NCBI GenBank assembly: GCA_965226025.1 | Contig: CBDDCD010000001.1 | Coordinates: 1,302,001 to 1,366,000, forward strand | Direction of reading: 5' to 3' | From: Moanibacter sp965226025 | GTDB lineage: Bacteria; Verrucomicrobiota; Verrucomicrobiia; Opitutales; UBA2987 | DNA: 64,000 nucleotides | Shown: positions 15,910 to 24,553 of the stretch, piece by piece | Position numbering within the stretch: the first letter of the stretch is position 1 | How the letters are laid out: each line of letters starts with the position of its first letter | The notes under the pieces: model-generated | The model's database searches: none | What the model saw: the letters and a program-made list of their open reading frames with translations, nothing else | What the model was told of the DNA's origin: nothing | Program-made: the position numbers and the translations under genes

Positions 15910-18482
15910 ATGGCAAGCGAGAGATCCTGCCGTCGCGCTTTCACCCTCCGGTCCGCGGGAGCAAGCTTGCTCTCGATGGTCTTGATCGGTGGGGCCATCA
16001 ATTTTGCAGGAACCATTGAGGGATCCTTTCTCTTTTTTGGAGAAGAGGCCTTACCGGTTCCCGCCTTGTGGATATTGGTTGGGTTTTCCTTGGTGTCCGG
16101 GCTCGTTTACATGGCCACCCGCCGCCGGCTAATCACTCGCCCGGAGATGTTCTTCATCCTCTTTTCAAGCCTGATTGCCACCCCGCTCATGAGTACGGGA
16201 TTCTGGCGGCTTACTCTGGGGCGGATGGCAACCATTCCCCTGTCCTCAGATTTCGAGAAACTCGATGCCCTGAACGAGAAACTCTGGGTTCACGGAGCCA
16301 ATCTCACTGAGGGGATTCTTGAATCTGGCCAGCCAAGTGGATTCGTCGGGCAAGGCAATCTCGTTTGGAAGAGGGCGGAAGTCGACGAGGGCTCGTGGGC
16401 GGAATTGCCTACTTTGGTAAACAGTCGTGAGGATGACTTCTCGTCATTTGAGGTGGAACTTCCATTGAAACCACGCGATCAGTGGGAAGTGCTTCCGGGG
16501 CAGCCCCACATACTCAGCGTTCTTATCCAGGTCCGAGAAGTGGAGGCCACCTCGACCTACTTCTGCAGAGTCTATACCGATGACAGTAGGCGGATTCTAG
16601 AGGAGGTATTTACGGGTTCAGGGGAGACGTCCAAGACCTTCCTGCACAAGACAGGATTCCAGCGTTTTGGGATGTATGGGCTGGTTATCCCCTATGAGAC
16701 CAGGGAAAAGATCCGGCTCGAATTCGGACTGTCGGGAAAGGGAATCGCAGTGTTCCGCGACCTACGGTTGATGAATGTTTCCGCTATCAACGATGCTTAC
16801 CTCGGCACCGAAACCATCACCGAGGCGGAATATGCCCGGCTACCGGAAACCCATCGGGTGGGAAAGAAGGTAAGACCCGATAATCTGTTCAGTTGGAAGG
16901 GGATCGGTTTTCTTTTAACCGCCTATGTGCCTCTCCGGGCATGGATAATGCCTTTCTCTGTGTGGGGGTCGTTTCTACTGTGTCTCTTGACTGCGACCTT
17001 CTCCTTTTCAGTAATCATGCGCCGCCAGTGGGTCGACCGAGAGCGATTTTCTCTCCCACTCCTGCAACTGCCGCGTTTTCTCATCGGGTTTGACGGCGAG
17101 GGCGACCGCTCGAAAGCCCTGCCACCGATTTGGACAAAGTGGCTCATGTGGGCCGGTCTGATTCCCGTTTTCGTCTGGTGCCTCTTGCGCGCCTGGGCTG
17201 CCTCGGACCCGTCCATACCCGACCTCAGCGTCAATGTCAGTCTGAAAGCCTATGTGACAAATCCCGCCGTTGCTTCCATGCTGGGCAATGTAACTTTCAC
17301 CATCGCGGCTCTCTATCTGGGTCTTGCTCTTTTCATGGACCTGAACGTCTCCTTGAGCCTGATCCTGGGGTACTTCCTCTTCCGATTGCAGTACTGGTTC
17401 GGGGAGGCTTTTGGATGGAATGTCGAGGCGGGCTACCCCTTCCAGAACAACCAGATCGCATCAGCTTTCCTGGCCTATGCAGCCCTTATTCTTGTTCTAG
17501 GGCGCAGCCACCTCTTGAGGGTACTTAAGGAGGCCATTGCAGGAATCCGACGACCGGACGAGGTGTTCTCGTCCCGGGTAGCGATTCTGATATTCCTGTC
17601 CAGTTTTGTCTGTATTGTCCTATGGGCCCGGTGGCTCGACGTCCCAGTGCGGGGGATGGTCCTGTTGTTCGTCATTTTTTTTCCTTTGCCATCGTGGCAA
17701 TGAAACTGCGAGCGGAGTGCGGGGTCGTCTATGGGTATTACTATCCGGTGCGCTTCTGGTTCCTTATCCCGATGGTGGGAGGGGTGGCTTTTCTAGGGAC
17801 CGATGGAGCCATCATATGGCTGATCTGCTCCCTTACTTTAGGCGTTCGAGCGTTATTGATTGTTCCGGGAATCCAATTCGAAATGCTGGAGGCCGGCAGA
17901 CGACTGCATGTCCGGCCACGACATATTCTCTACACCGGCCTAATGGGTCTCTTTGGCGGATTGGTGGTCGGTGGTTGGATCTATCTTGCGGGGTGTTATG
18001 GCTTCGGCGTCAGTTATTATGGCAGCCTCGACGCCTTTGATCCCGAGATCGAAAATTTCGGAGAATTCGTGGGTTGGCACGCTAAAGCAACAGACGATTA
18101 TTTTCAGGCAGCTGCTGTGGAAGAAGTCGATCGTGGGCTGGGCGGACCTGCGTGGGCCATGATTTTTGCAGGTGGTGGAACGGCTTTCACGGTGATACTC
18201 AGGCAGCTATTTGCCAGTTTCTGGTTTCATCCCATCGGCTTTGTTTTTGGATGCTCCGTAGCGATGCAACTCGCCTGGGGCAGCCTTCTGACGGCGTGGC
18301 TCATCCGATTCATCGTCCTCAAGATCGGCGGTGCGCAAATGGTCAGAGAAAAGCTCTACCCGGTTGCCATCGGGATGATCATGGGCAGTGTAATGGCCCA
18401 TATCATCCTCTTCGGGTTTAACGCCTGGTTCTACTTTTACCGGCCCGGGACGCCGGGCATTCAATTGCTCTTCGGCCCGTAA
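15910..18482 (+). pseudogene. DUF6785/DUF6784-type multi-pass membrane protein, frameshifted at a T8 tract
   Basis: Two frames together describe one protein of about 857 residues. The first (15910-17703) has about eight hydrophobic helices, with a large extracytoplasmic beta-rich domain (about residues 115-310) between the early helices. The second (useful part from about 17683) continues with FAIVAMKLRAECGVVYG and five or more further helices. The frame changes at T8 (17675-17682): one extra T would join them as VIFFSFAIVAM. The sequence T TTT TTT is also a formally possible -1 slippery site. Intact homologues in Verrucomicrobiota and Planctomycetota are single proteins of unknown, possibly transport, function. 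I treat this as one gene that is broken or misread. Confidence 0.7.
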
Positions 18483-18483
18483 T

Positions 18484-18517
18484 GTAATCGAGCGGTTCAG
18501 TTGAACCGCTCGATTAC
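18484..18517. terminator. 16-bp hairpin between convergent genes
   Basis: Perfect 16-base arms (18484-18499 and 18502-18517) begin two bases after the stop of the membrane protein gene. No T-run follows. The site is well placed as a terminator for the plus-strand gene. Confidence 0.65.
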
Positions 18518-18656
18518 AAAAGGGGGCGGAGTTCAAACTAGCTTTTGCTTGGTAGATGAAATCGCAGACGCGAACCAGGATGCTCCTAACGGATTTCTTC
18601 TAAAGCAAAGCAATATCAGCCTTGTATTTAAGCCTGACCCTGCTCGAGCCCTCCGC

Positions 18657-20135
18657 CTATCCGGTCTCGGTCACGTAGAGGGCGTAGAGGCGGGCATCCT
18701 CGGGCCTGAGGGCGCTGCCGTAGTTGACCCTCAATCGGATTGCGTCGCCGGAAGCCGGTAGGGCGTCCCCGCCCTTCCAGGTGACGGGCTGCCGGAGCCC
18801 TTCCTTGTCCAACGGAACGCATTGGTCACCCGCGTATCCCGGCACGGGTCGGAACTGTTCATCCAACACTTCTACTGTTAACGGGCTGTGCTTCGAGACA
18901 TCGGCGTTTGCATACAATCGCGGCTTCCCGCCGTTCGGGCGCATGGCGCAGGTGACCAGGTGAGGTTCGGGTCGGGTAATGGGGAAGAATTCCTGGTCGC
19001 TGACGGGCACTTCCCGGAAGGTCTCGAAGAAACCGAGCCGGTCGCGGTGCCAGGTGGCGAGCCGGACGTCGCTACCGAAAAACAGACCATACCACATCAT
19101 CGTCTTGTCGCCTCGGTTGACCATCGCCGGGCCGTGGGCGTGGGTCACAGCCTGGCCAAAACCGGAGGGGGCTTCCAACTCGCCGGCGGCTGGAATCAGT
19201 TTGAAGTCGGGAATGGGCTCGCGGTAATGCAGGGCATCGTTGGTCACCACCAGGCCGAGATCGATGTGGATCTGGTTCTGCTCGCCCATCGGGTTGCCGT
19301 GCCACATGTCGTAGACGCCGATGATGACGTTACCCCGATCCCACAACATCGCTCCCTGGTGCGCCTCCTCCGCCATGTTGTGGTCGGGTAAAGTCGGGCG
19401 CGGTGGAATCTGGTCCCGTCGGAATCCCAGACAGGAGGTCTGCGTCCAGATCTCGAAGTCGTAGGAGGCGAAGGTGATCATCTTGCGGGCGATGCCGTAG
19501 TGCGAGCCGTGGTGGCCCAACTCGTCCTGTGAAACGACGTAGTAACAGCCGTCGACTTTGACGACGCTTCCGGTTTCCTGCGCAGGCGCGACCGGGTTGT
19601 GAGGGGATTCGGTCCAGCGCAGTCCATCGGGGCTGAAGGCCACGGCCAGCTTGTTGATATAGAGGCTGCATTCGATGGCCATCTTGAACCGGCGGCCGGG
19701 ATCCGGATCGTCCGGGTCGTAGAGGATCGGGCAGCTGGTCAGCACCGGCTGACCGTCGAAGAGGTCGATTATGTTATTATCCTTGCCGCCGTTGTACTCC
19801 ACCAGCCCCAAACTGGGTTTTTCCCAGTGCACACCGTCCTCGCTAACGGCATAGGCAAGTCGCCTCCCCTTCTTCTCCAGACTGCTTTTGGCTTGATACC
19901 ACATGCGGAACTCGTCCTCGATCTCGATAACGGTTCCGTAGAAGATCACGCTCTCGTCGTCCGGCTCGCCCGGATTGCCTCTGCGCAGGACGATCGGGTT
20001 GCCGTTGTATGGTGACTTCCCCGGAACCAGCTGCAGCCTCAGTCCCGTAGTGAAGGGAATGCTGGTGTCGTCGAACGGAAACAGCACCACCTCGCTGACC
20101 TCAGATTTGGGACTACCGTTGAGCACTTCGATCAT
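18657..20135 (-). CDS. Glycosidase-like five-bladed beta-propeller protein (GH32/43-type fold)
   Basis: This 492-residue protein is built of repeating blades with FYGTVIEIEDEFRMWYQ, YAVSEDGVHWEKPSLGLVE and FSPDGLRWTESPHNPV phrases. These are the alternating display of substrate-facing strands seen in GH32/43/62/68-type propellers. A small beta-sandwich-like C-terminal domain follows (about residues 400-492). Catalytic acids are not assignable with certainty. A start at 20135 is supported by GGAGGAAAGG about eight bases upstream. It is the second gene of a pair with the TIM-barrel protein at 20160 (25-base gap). A paralogue with the same SDDGLAWRKPKLGLVDY-type phrase lies at 57943-59425. Confidence 0.75.
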   Translation of the reverse strand: MIEVLNGSPKSEVSEVVLFPFDDTSIPFTTGLRLQLVPGKSPYNGNPIVLRRGNPGEPDDESVIFYGTVIEIEDEFRMWYQAKSSLEKKGRRLAYAVSEDGVHWEKPSLGLVEYNGGKDNNIIDLFDGQPVLTSCPILYDPDDPDPGRRFKMAIECSLYINKLAVAFSPDGLRWTESPHNPVAPAQETGSVVKVDGCYYVVSQDELGHHGSHYGIARKMITFASYDFEIWTQTSCLGFRRDQIPPRPTLPDHNMAEEAHQGAMLWDRGNVIIGVYDMWHGNPMGEQNQIHIDLGLVVTNDALHYREPIPDFKLIPAAGELEAPSGFGQAVTHAHGPAMVNRGDKTMMWYGLFFGSDVRLATWHRDRLGFFETFREVPVSDQEFFPITRPEPHLVTCAMRPNGGKPRLYANADVSKHSPLTVEVLDEQFRPVPGYAGDQCVPLDKEGLRQPVTWKGGDALPASGDAIRLRVNYGSALRPEDARLYALYVTETG

Positions 20136-20159
20136 TCTCGTGTCCTTTCCTCCGGCCGG

Positions 20160-21893
20160 TCATTCCCGCTCGCAGCGGAGCAGCAGCTCGCACTGATGCA
20201 GTGTCGGCCAACCCTCGCCAACGCCCGGCGCTCGAAACTGCCAGCCGTCCGGTGACGCCGATCCATCCAGCACGACCAGGACCCTGTTCGATCCTCGACT
20301 AAGTGGCGGATCGTCCACTACGAGCCACTCTTCGTTTATCCTGTTGTGAATTCTCGCCGCCCCTTGCAGGTCAACCCGCTGATCGTTCACCTCGCAGACG
20401 ATGCGCTCCAGATTTGCTTCGTACTCCGTCATTCGAAGGCGCATTTCCGTCTTCCAAATACGCCCCTCGGCGATGCCGTCCTCCACCTCGTCCTCGATAC
20501 GCAGGTGCAGAAGATGCCCGTCGCCGGCGCCGCGGCCGATCAGCGCCAGCTTGCGCGGGATTTGCGGCTCATAGTCGCCGGCGTATCCTCTGGGACTAAC
20601 CTGGTAGCAGCGATCCAGGTTCCGGAGCGAATTTGGATCCGCCAGGTCGCGCAGATTTTGCAGGTCGCGGCGGGTGAATCTATCGGAGGCGAAGGCGCCC
20701 ATGCGGCCCTCGTATATGGCCGGATACTCGTGGACCGGCATGTCGCTGTCGTCGCCGTCGGCGACGGGATTGGCCCGATGATTGGCGTAGTCGTGGTTGA
20801 AGAGATGGACTCCGGAGGCACCGGCTTCGTAGGCGTTCAGGGCGATGGCCCGTCGCACGGCGGGTTGACAGGCGTCGTAGCCATTCTGCGGAGAGGCGGG
20901 ATAACTTCCCCCGGAACCCACGTAGACCAGCGTCCCGCCTGCATCTGCCGCTGCCACGGCTCGGTCCACATCGTTCACCGGCCTCCAGCCACCGGCCGAG
21001 GAGATGCAGATGATGTCGACGACGCCCTCGCGGACCCAGGTCTCGGCGTCGAGACCCAACTCCAGGGAGGCGTCGAAGCTGGAAGCGACGCGGCACATGA
21101 ACTTGACCTCACGGCCCATCCTCTCGCCGTGTTCGCCCACAAGCTGTCGCACCTGGCGCATGAAGGCGGTCATGGTGTCGACCTGTTTAATCTCCTGGTG
21201 CGGCTTGAAGAAGGGGGCCCCGCGGCAGAAGTCCAACTCCAAGCCGTCGACTTCGTAGCGGCTCAAAATCTCGTCGAACCGACCGAGAAAGCGCTGGCGC
21301 ACCTCTTCGCGGCCGTAGTCCCACTGCCAGCTGAAATTGAAATCGTCGGCGTAGGCCCCTGCTGCCGCCGCTGGTGAGCCGATCAGCAGGTCAGGGCGTT
21401 TCATCTTAACGGCGGAGCGCCGGGCGTCGGCCATCCGGTGTTCCATGTTGCAGTGGGCGTCGTTCATGCGGATGGAGGCATAGACGCCGAGCCCCGACTT
21501 CCGGGCCCTGTCGACGTAGAGCTGGAAAACGTCGTGCCCGTCGTCGACCATGGCTCGGAGGTTCATCTGCAGCAGGTCGGATGATTCGATTTTTGTGCCC
21601 GCCGGCGGTGGACTGGAATTTTCGCTCGGCAGTAGGTTACGCATGTCATTGCCCCAGGTTTCTCCCCACAATTCCCCATGGGCACTGCCCCGCCAGGATA
21701 GGTCGTCGTTGATACCCACCAGCACGCAGACTACGTCGACGCCGGTGTCGGCAAGGGGTATCATCATCTCCGTCACGTCTCCGGGATCGCGCCGGCACAA
21801 GTACTTGAACGCCAGGCAGCCGTCGGTGTTGAAGAAGATGCGAGGTGGCCACCTGTAGGGCAATCCGGAGGGAGATTCGACGTTGTCAGTCAC
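20160..21893 (-). CDS. TIM-barrel glycoside-hydrolase-like protein (GH10-like/DUF4015-type)
   Basis: This 578-residue protein from the GTG at 21893 is preferred over the GTG at 21956 because GGGGGAG lies five bases upstream. The N-terminal 400 residues form a barrel with FFNTDGCLAF, GVYASIRMND, VDGLELDFCRG (strand with two acidic residues, typical of a catalytic strand) and CISSAGGWRP. The remaining part is a beta-sandwich (about residues 440-578). It resembles uncharacterised family 10-like glycosyl hydrolases that open or trim polysaccharides. No signal peptide is seen, so it may act in the cytoplasm on imported oligosaccharides. It is cotranscribed with the propeller protein that follows. 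Confidence 0.7.
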   Translation of the reverse strand: MTDNVESPSGLPYRWPPRIFFNTDGCLAFKYLCRRDPGDVTEMMIPLADTGVDVVCVLVGINDDLSWRGSAHGELWGETWGNDMRNLLPSENSSPPPAGTKIESSDLLQMNLRAMVDDGHDVFQLYVDRARKSGLGVYASIRMNDAHCNMEHRMADARRSAVKMKRPDLLIGSPAAAAGAYADDFNFSWQWDYGREEVRQRFLGRFDEILSRYEVDGLELDFCRGAPFFKPHQEIKQVDTMTAFMRQVRQLVGEHGERMGREVKFMCRVASSFDASLELGLDAETWVREGVVDIICISSAGGWRPVNDVDRAVAAADAGGTLVYVGSGGSYPASPQNGYDACQPAVRRAIALNAYEAGASGVHLFNHDYANHRANPVADGDDSDMPVHEYPAIYEGRMGAFASDRFTRRDLQNLRDLADPNSLRNLDRCYQVSPRGYAGDYEPQIPRKLALIGRGAGDGHLLHLRIEDEVEDGIAEGRIWKTEMRLRMTEYEANLERIVCEVNDQRVDLQGAARIHNRINEEWLVVDDPPLSRGSNRVLVVLDGSASPDGWQFRAPGVGEGWPTLHQCELLLRCERE

Positions 21894-22445
21894 GGCTCCC
21901 CCAAGGGTGCAAAACGAATCAAGAACGGCGCAAGGCCGAAGTACAGAGACTGTCACAGCGAATGGCCGAATACTCCTTCGAGACTTATCTATAAGACTTT
22001 CAAATTCAAGATCTTCTGTGTCATTCTGTTATAAACCTGAAAATCAAAAACAAGAAGGGCATAACATGCCTTCAGAAGGCCACCCGCGGTTCGGTAGCAG
22101 AATACTTGAGGAGCTTATTGGGCTGAATCTTACGAGTCCGGCTACTATTACTCCGACAACTAAATAGTGAAGAGTGGATCCTATTTGCTGCGAGAATCTC
22201 TGGTTTCTGAAAGGATCGGCGATGCTCATATATTTTCTGCCGTAGTGATAGATCAATCGCACCGGAGTCGAATGGGGTCTGATGTTTTATCGGCCGGATT
22301 TCCGGCTGTGGACAAGGTTCGAATCTCACCCATCCACTACTCCGGCCTCTTTCTTTTACTTGCTACGAGAATCCCTGGATCCTCAGAGCAACTCTCGAAA
22401 AGACTATCTGGACCTACCTACACAATTCCTCAATTATTGCCCTTT
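21894..22445. other. Divergent intergenic region
   Basis: About 550 bases between the minus-strand glycosidase-like operon and the plus-strand dioxygenase pair. It should contain both promoters. No convincing gene or repeat was found. The frame from 22167 lacks protein-like composition before 22446. Confidence 0.45.
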
Positions 22446-22814
22446 ATGAGAAGCAAACAAACCGAACGGATGGAAGCACTCGTGGCGGACCTGAAGAGAG
22501 GTGAGCTGTCCGAGCAAGCATTGCGGGGGGGCATCGCCGAAATTGCGACAGCGAACGGTACCCGTCAGGATCTTCTCTACCTTCACAGCCGGTCAACCTC
22601 GCTAAGCACAGAGCTCTTGGGCATGTCGCTGTTCGAAGACGGCGAGGAGGTCGTGTTGAACTCCGATCCGGAGGAATGGCCCTATCAGTCGGTACTCGGG
22701 GCGATAAATCAGGGTTGGCGGGTGATCTCCTTTCCCGATCTGTCGCTCCTGACCATGAGCGATGACGAGTTCCACGGCCTCGGATTCCTATTTATCCTCG
22801 AGCGTTGGAGATAG
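22446..22814 (+). CDS. Small hypothetical protein upstream of PhyH dioxygenase
   Basis: This 122-residue soluble protein begins MRSKQTERMEALVADLK. It has a helical N-terminal half with many charged residues, then a beta-rich segment with EEVVLNSDPEEWPYQS, and ends in FLFILERWR. No family is recognised. It stops four bases before the start of the dioxygenase gene, so the two are almost certainly cotranscribed and may be functionally linked. The start is the first Met of the protein-like stretch. No strong ribosome binding site precedes it. Confidence 0.55.
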   Translation: MRSKQTERMEALVADLKRGELSEQALRGGIAEIATANGTRQDLLYLHSRSTSLSTELLGMSLFEDGEEVVLNSDPEEWPYQSVLGAINQGWRVISFPDLSLLTMSDDEFHGLGFLFILERWR

Positions 22815-22818
22815 GTCA

Positions 22819-23664
22819 ATGAAACACCTCAAAGAAAAGACCTACAACTGCGAACCGACCCTAACCGACTCGCAGGTGCTGGAATTCTGCAAGAACGGCT
22901 ACTTGCTCCTCGAAGGTGTGGTGCCTGACGACGTCAATCGTATGACGACGGAATATCTCGAGCGCGAGGAGTTCTACGAGCCCACCGGGATCCTCGACGA
23001 AGAGTGGTTTATCGATGGAGTCATCCTGAATCCGCAGGCGGCTGGAGCTGTGCGCTCGCTTCTGGGCGTGAACTTCCACATTCCCATCCTCATGAGCAAT
23101 CACCGGGTGACAGGTCCGTATCCGGCAACAGGCGGCTGGCATGTGGACGGCAACTACCAGTGGGATCCGGAACTCAACTACCTGCAGGTGTTCTATTACC
23201 CTCAGGACACGCCATTGGAAGTGGGGCCCACTGAGGTGTTACCAGGTTCCCATCTCATCCGCAACAAGGCCCGTTTCATGGGGCACTTGAACGCCATCCG
23301 CGGCGCCATGCCGACGGCTTCGCCGGCGGGATCAATCTTCCTCACGATATATCAGATCTGGCACCGCCGCGGCAGGTCAACGGAGGCCGCGTTGCGGAAC
23401 ATGCTGAAGTACTTCTACTGGCGCACGACTCCGCCCAAACGCGATTGGATTGTCGAGTCGGACTTCGACTTTTCCTCTGTCAGCTACAGCGGATCGGCGG
23501 GAGCTTTTGTCGAGCAGTTCCGCCGGGATTGCAAGACGGCCGAGATGTTTCTTTGGCTCTGCGGCAAGCACGAAGCCTACCAGAACCTCGGCGGTCAGAG
23601 CTGGCCGCTTCCCGCGCACCGCAACGACACTCCCTACGGCTACCCCGACGGACTAGATTCATGA
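22819..23664 (+). CDS. Phytanoyl-CoA dioxygenase (PhyH) family Fe(II)/2-oxoglutarate oxygenase
   Basis: This 281-residue protein has a double-stranded beta-helix with the proximal iron motif WHVDG (His108, Asp110) and the distal His in IYQIWHRRGRS (His182), which is close to an Arg that may bind 2-oxoglutarate. The PGSH loop (about residues 142-145) is also typical. Family members hydroxylate very diverse small molecules, from phytanoyl-CoA to ectoine and natural-product intermediates. The substrate is unknown. A start at 22819 (MKHLKEK) is chosen because the preceding frame overlaps the upstream gene. GAGATAG lies just upstream. Confidence 0.85.
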   Translation: MKHLKEKTYNCEPTLTDSQVLEFCKNGYLLLEGVVPDDVNRMTTEYLEREEFYEPTGILDEEWFIDGVILNPQAAGAVRSLLGVNFHIPILMSNHRVTGPYPATGGWHVDGNYQWDPELNYLQVFYYPQDTPLEVGPTEVLPGSHLIRNKARFMGHLNAIRGAMPTASPAGSIFLTIYQIWHRRGRSTEAALRNMLKYFYWRTTPPKRDWIVESDFDFSSVSYSGSAGAFVEQFRRDCKTAEMFLWLCGKHEAYQNLGGQSWPLPAHRNDTPYGYPDGLDS

Positions 23665-23866
23665 TTCGCAAGAGCGCTGATGAGTTGTGCGCGGTTCAAT
23701 TCGGTATTGTTTCCTGTATAGTCGCCGTGGAATTGCAGTTTTGTTAGTTATACCTCATTAGCCCGGAGCTTCATGCCGACTTTAGATTCCTCGAATCAAA
23801 TGAGACTGTAAGACGCCGCAGGGCTTCTTCAATGGCGTCCACGGCACTGCGAGAATCACAGAACGG

Positions 23867-24433
23867 ATGACATCAGAATCGGCAGAGGAAGTTCTCGCGC
23901 CGCTCTTTCGATTCTTAAGGCGGCGCCACCTGGAACCGCCACGGGTAAACCTCCTGCCTAGCGACAAGCTGCCTGAACCTTACCGCAGACTCCTGATGCA
24001 CAACGCCGACATGACCACGAAACTGGAGGCGTTTCACGAAGAGGAGATTGTCCTCTCCGTGCGCCACGAAGAGCACTCCAAGGACTGGTATCACCGGGAA
24101 GTGGTCCTGCGCGGAATGCCTTCAAACCGACCCGTTGAATACGGAGCCATCGATATCGCTCTTACCGCCTTTCCAAAAGAACTACGGGCCAAGATACTCG
24201 ACGGCAGCCGCCCTCTGGGAGGCCTGCTTGTCGATCACACGGTAGACTTTGAAAGTCGGCCGGAGGCATTCTTCAAAGTCGACCCCTGCCATTTCATCGC
24301 GGATTCCCTCGAGTGCGACCGCAGTGCGCACTTTTACGGCCGGGTCAACCAGCTCTCATTCCGTAGCGGCAGAACCTTCGCCCAGGTCGTCGAGATTCTC
24401 CCAAGGATGCTGTCGGATTTCGCTTCGGGATAG
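23867..24433 (+). CDS. Chorismate lyase-like/DUF98-type protein
   Basis: This 188-residue protein resembles the chorismate-lyase-fold DUF98 family, with an N-terminal LPEPYRRLLMHNADMT segment (about residues 35-50), EAFH, a paired REVVLRGMPSNRPVEYGAI strand, and ILDGSRPLGGLLVDH. Known members form 4-hydroxybenzoate or 3-hydroxybenzoate from chorismate, or act as ligand-binding relatives. Active-site residues cannot be confirmed here. It stands alone with gaps of about 200 and 90 bases and ends near a hairpin. Confidence 0.65.
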   Translation: MTSESAEEVLAPLFRFLRRRHLEPPRVNLLPSDKLPEPYRRLLMHNADMTTKLEAFHEEEIVLSVRHEEHSKDWYHREVVLRGMPSNRPVEYGAIDIALTAFPKELRAKILDGSRPLGGLLVDHTVDFESRPEAFFKVDPCHFIADSLECDRSAHFYGRVNQLSFRSGRTFAQVVEILPRMLSDFASG

Positions 24434-24510
24434 TCTGTGAGTAAGGGTTGCGAATCTAAAGGCGATCCGCTAAAACCTTACGAACTACATTACCTAATGT
24501 TTCAATATTT

Positions 24511-24553
24511 CGAGCGGTAATGAAGTTCACTTCATGTCCGGGATTACCGCTCG
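24511..24553. terminator. Hairpin between convergent genes
   Basis: CGAGCGGTAAT at 24511-24521 and its inverse at 24543-24553 enclose a smaller GAAGT..ACTTC hairpin. It overlaps the end of the DUF255 gene and lies about 80 bases after the chorismate-lyase-like gene. There is no T-run. It is probably a bidirectional terminator. Confidence 0.5.
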
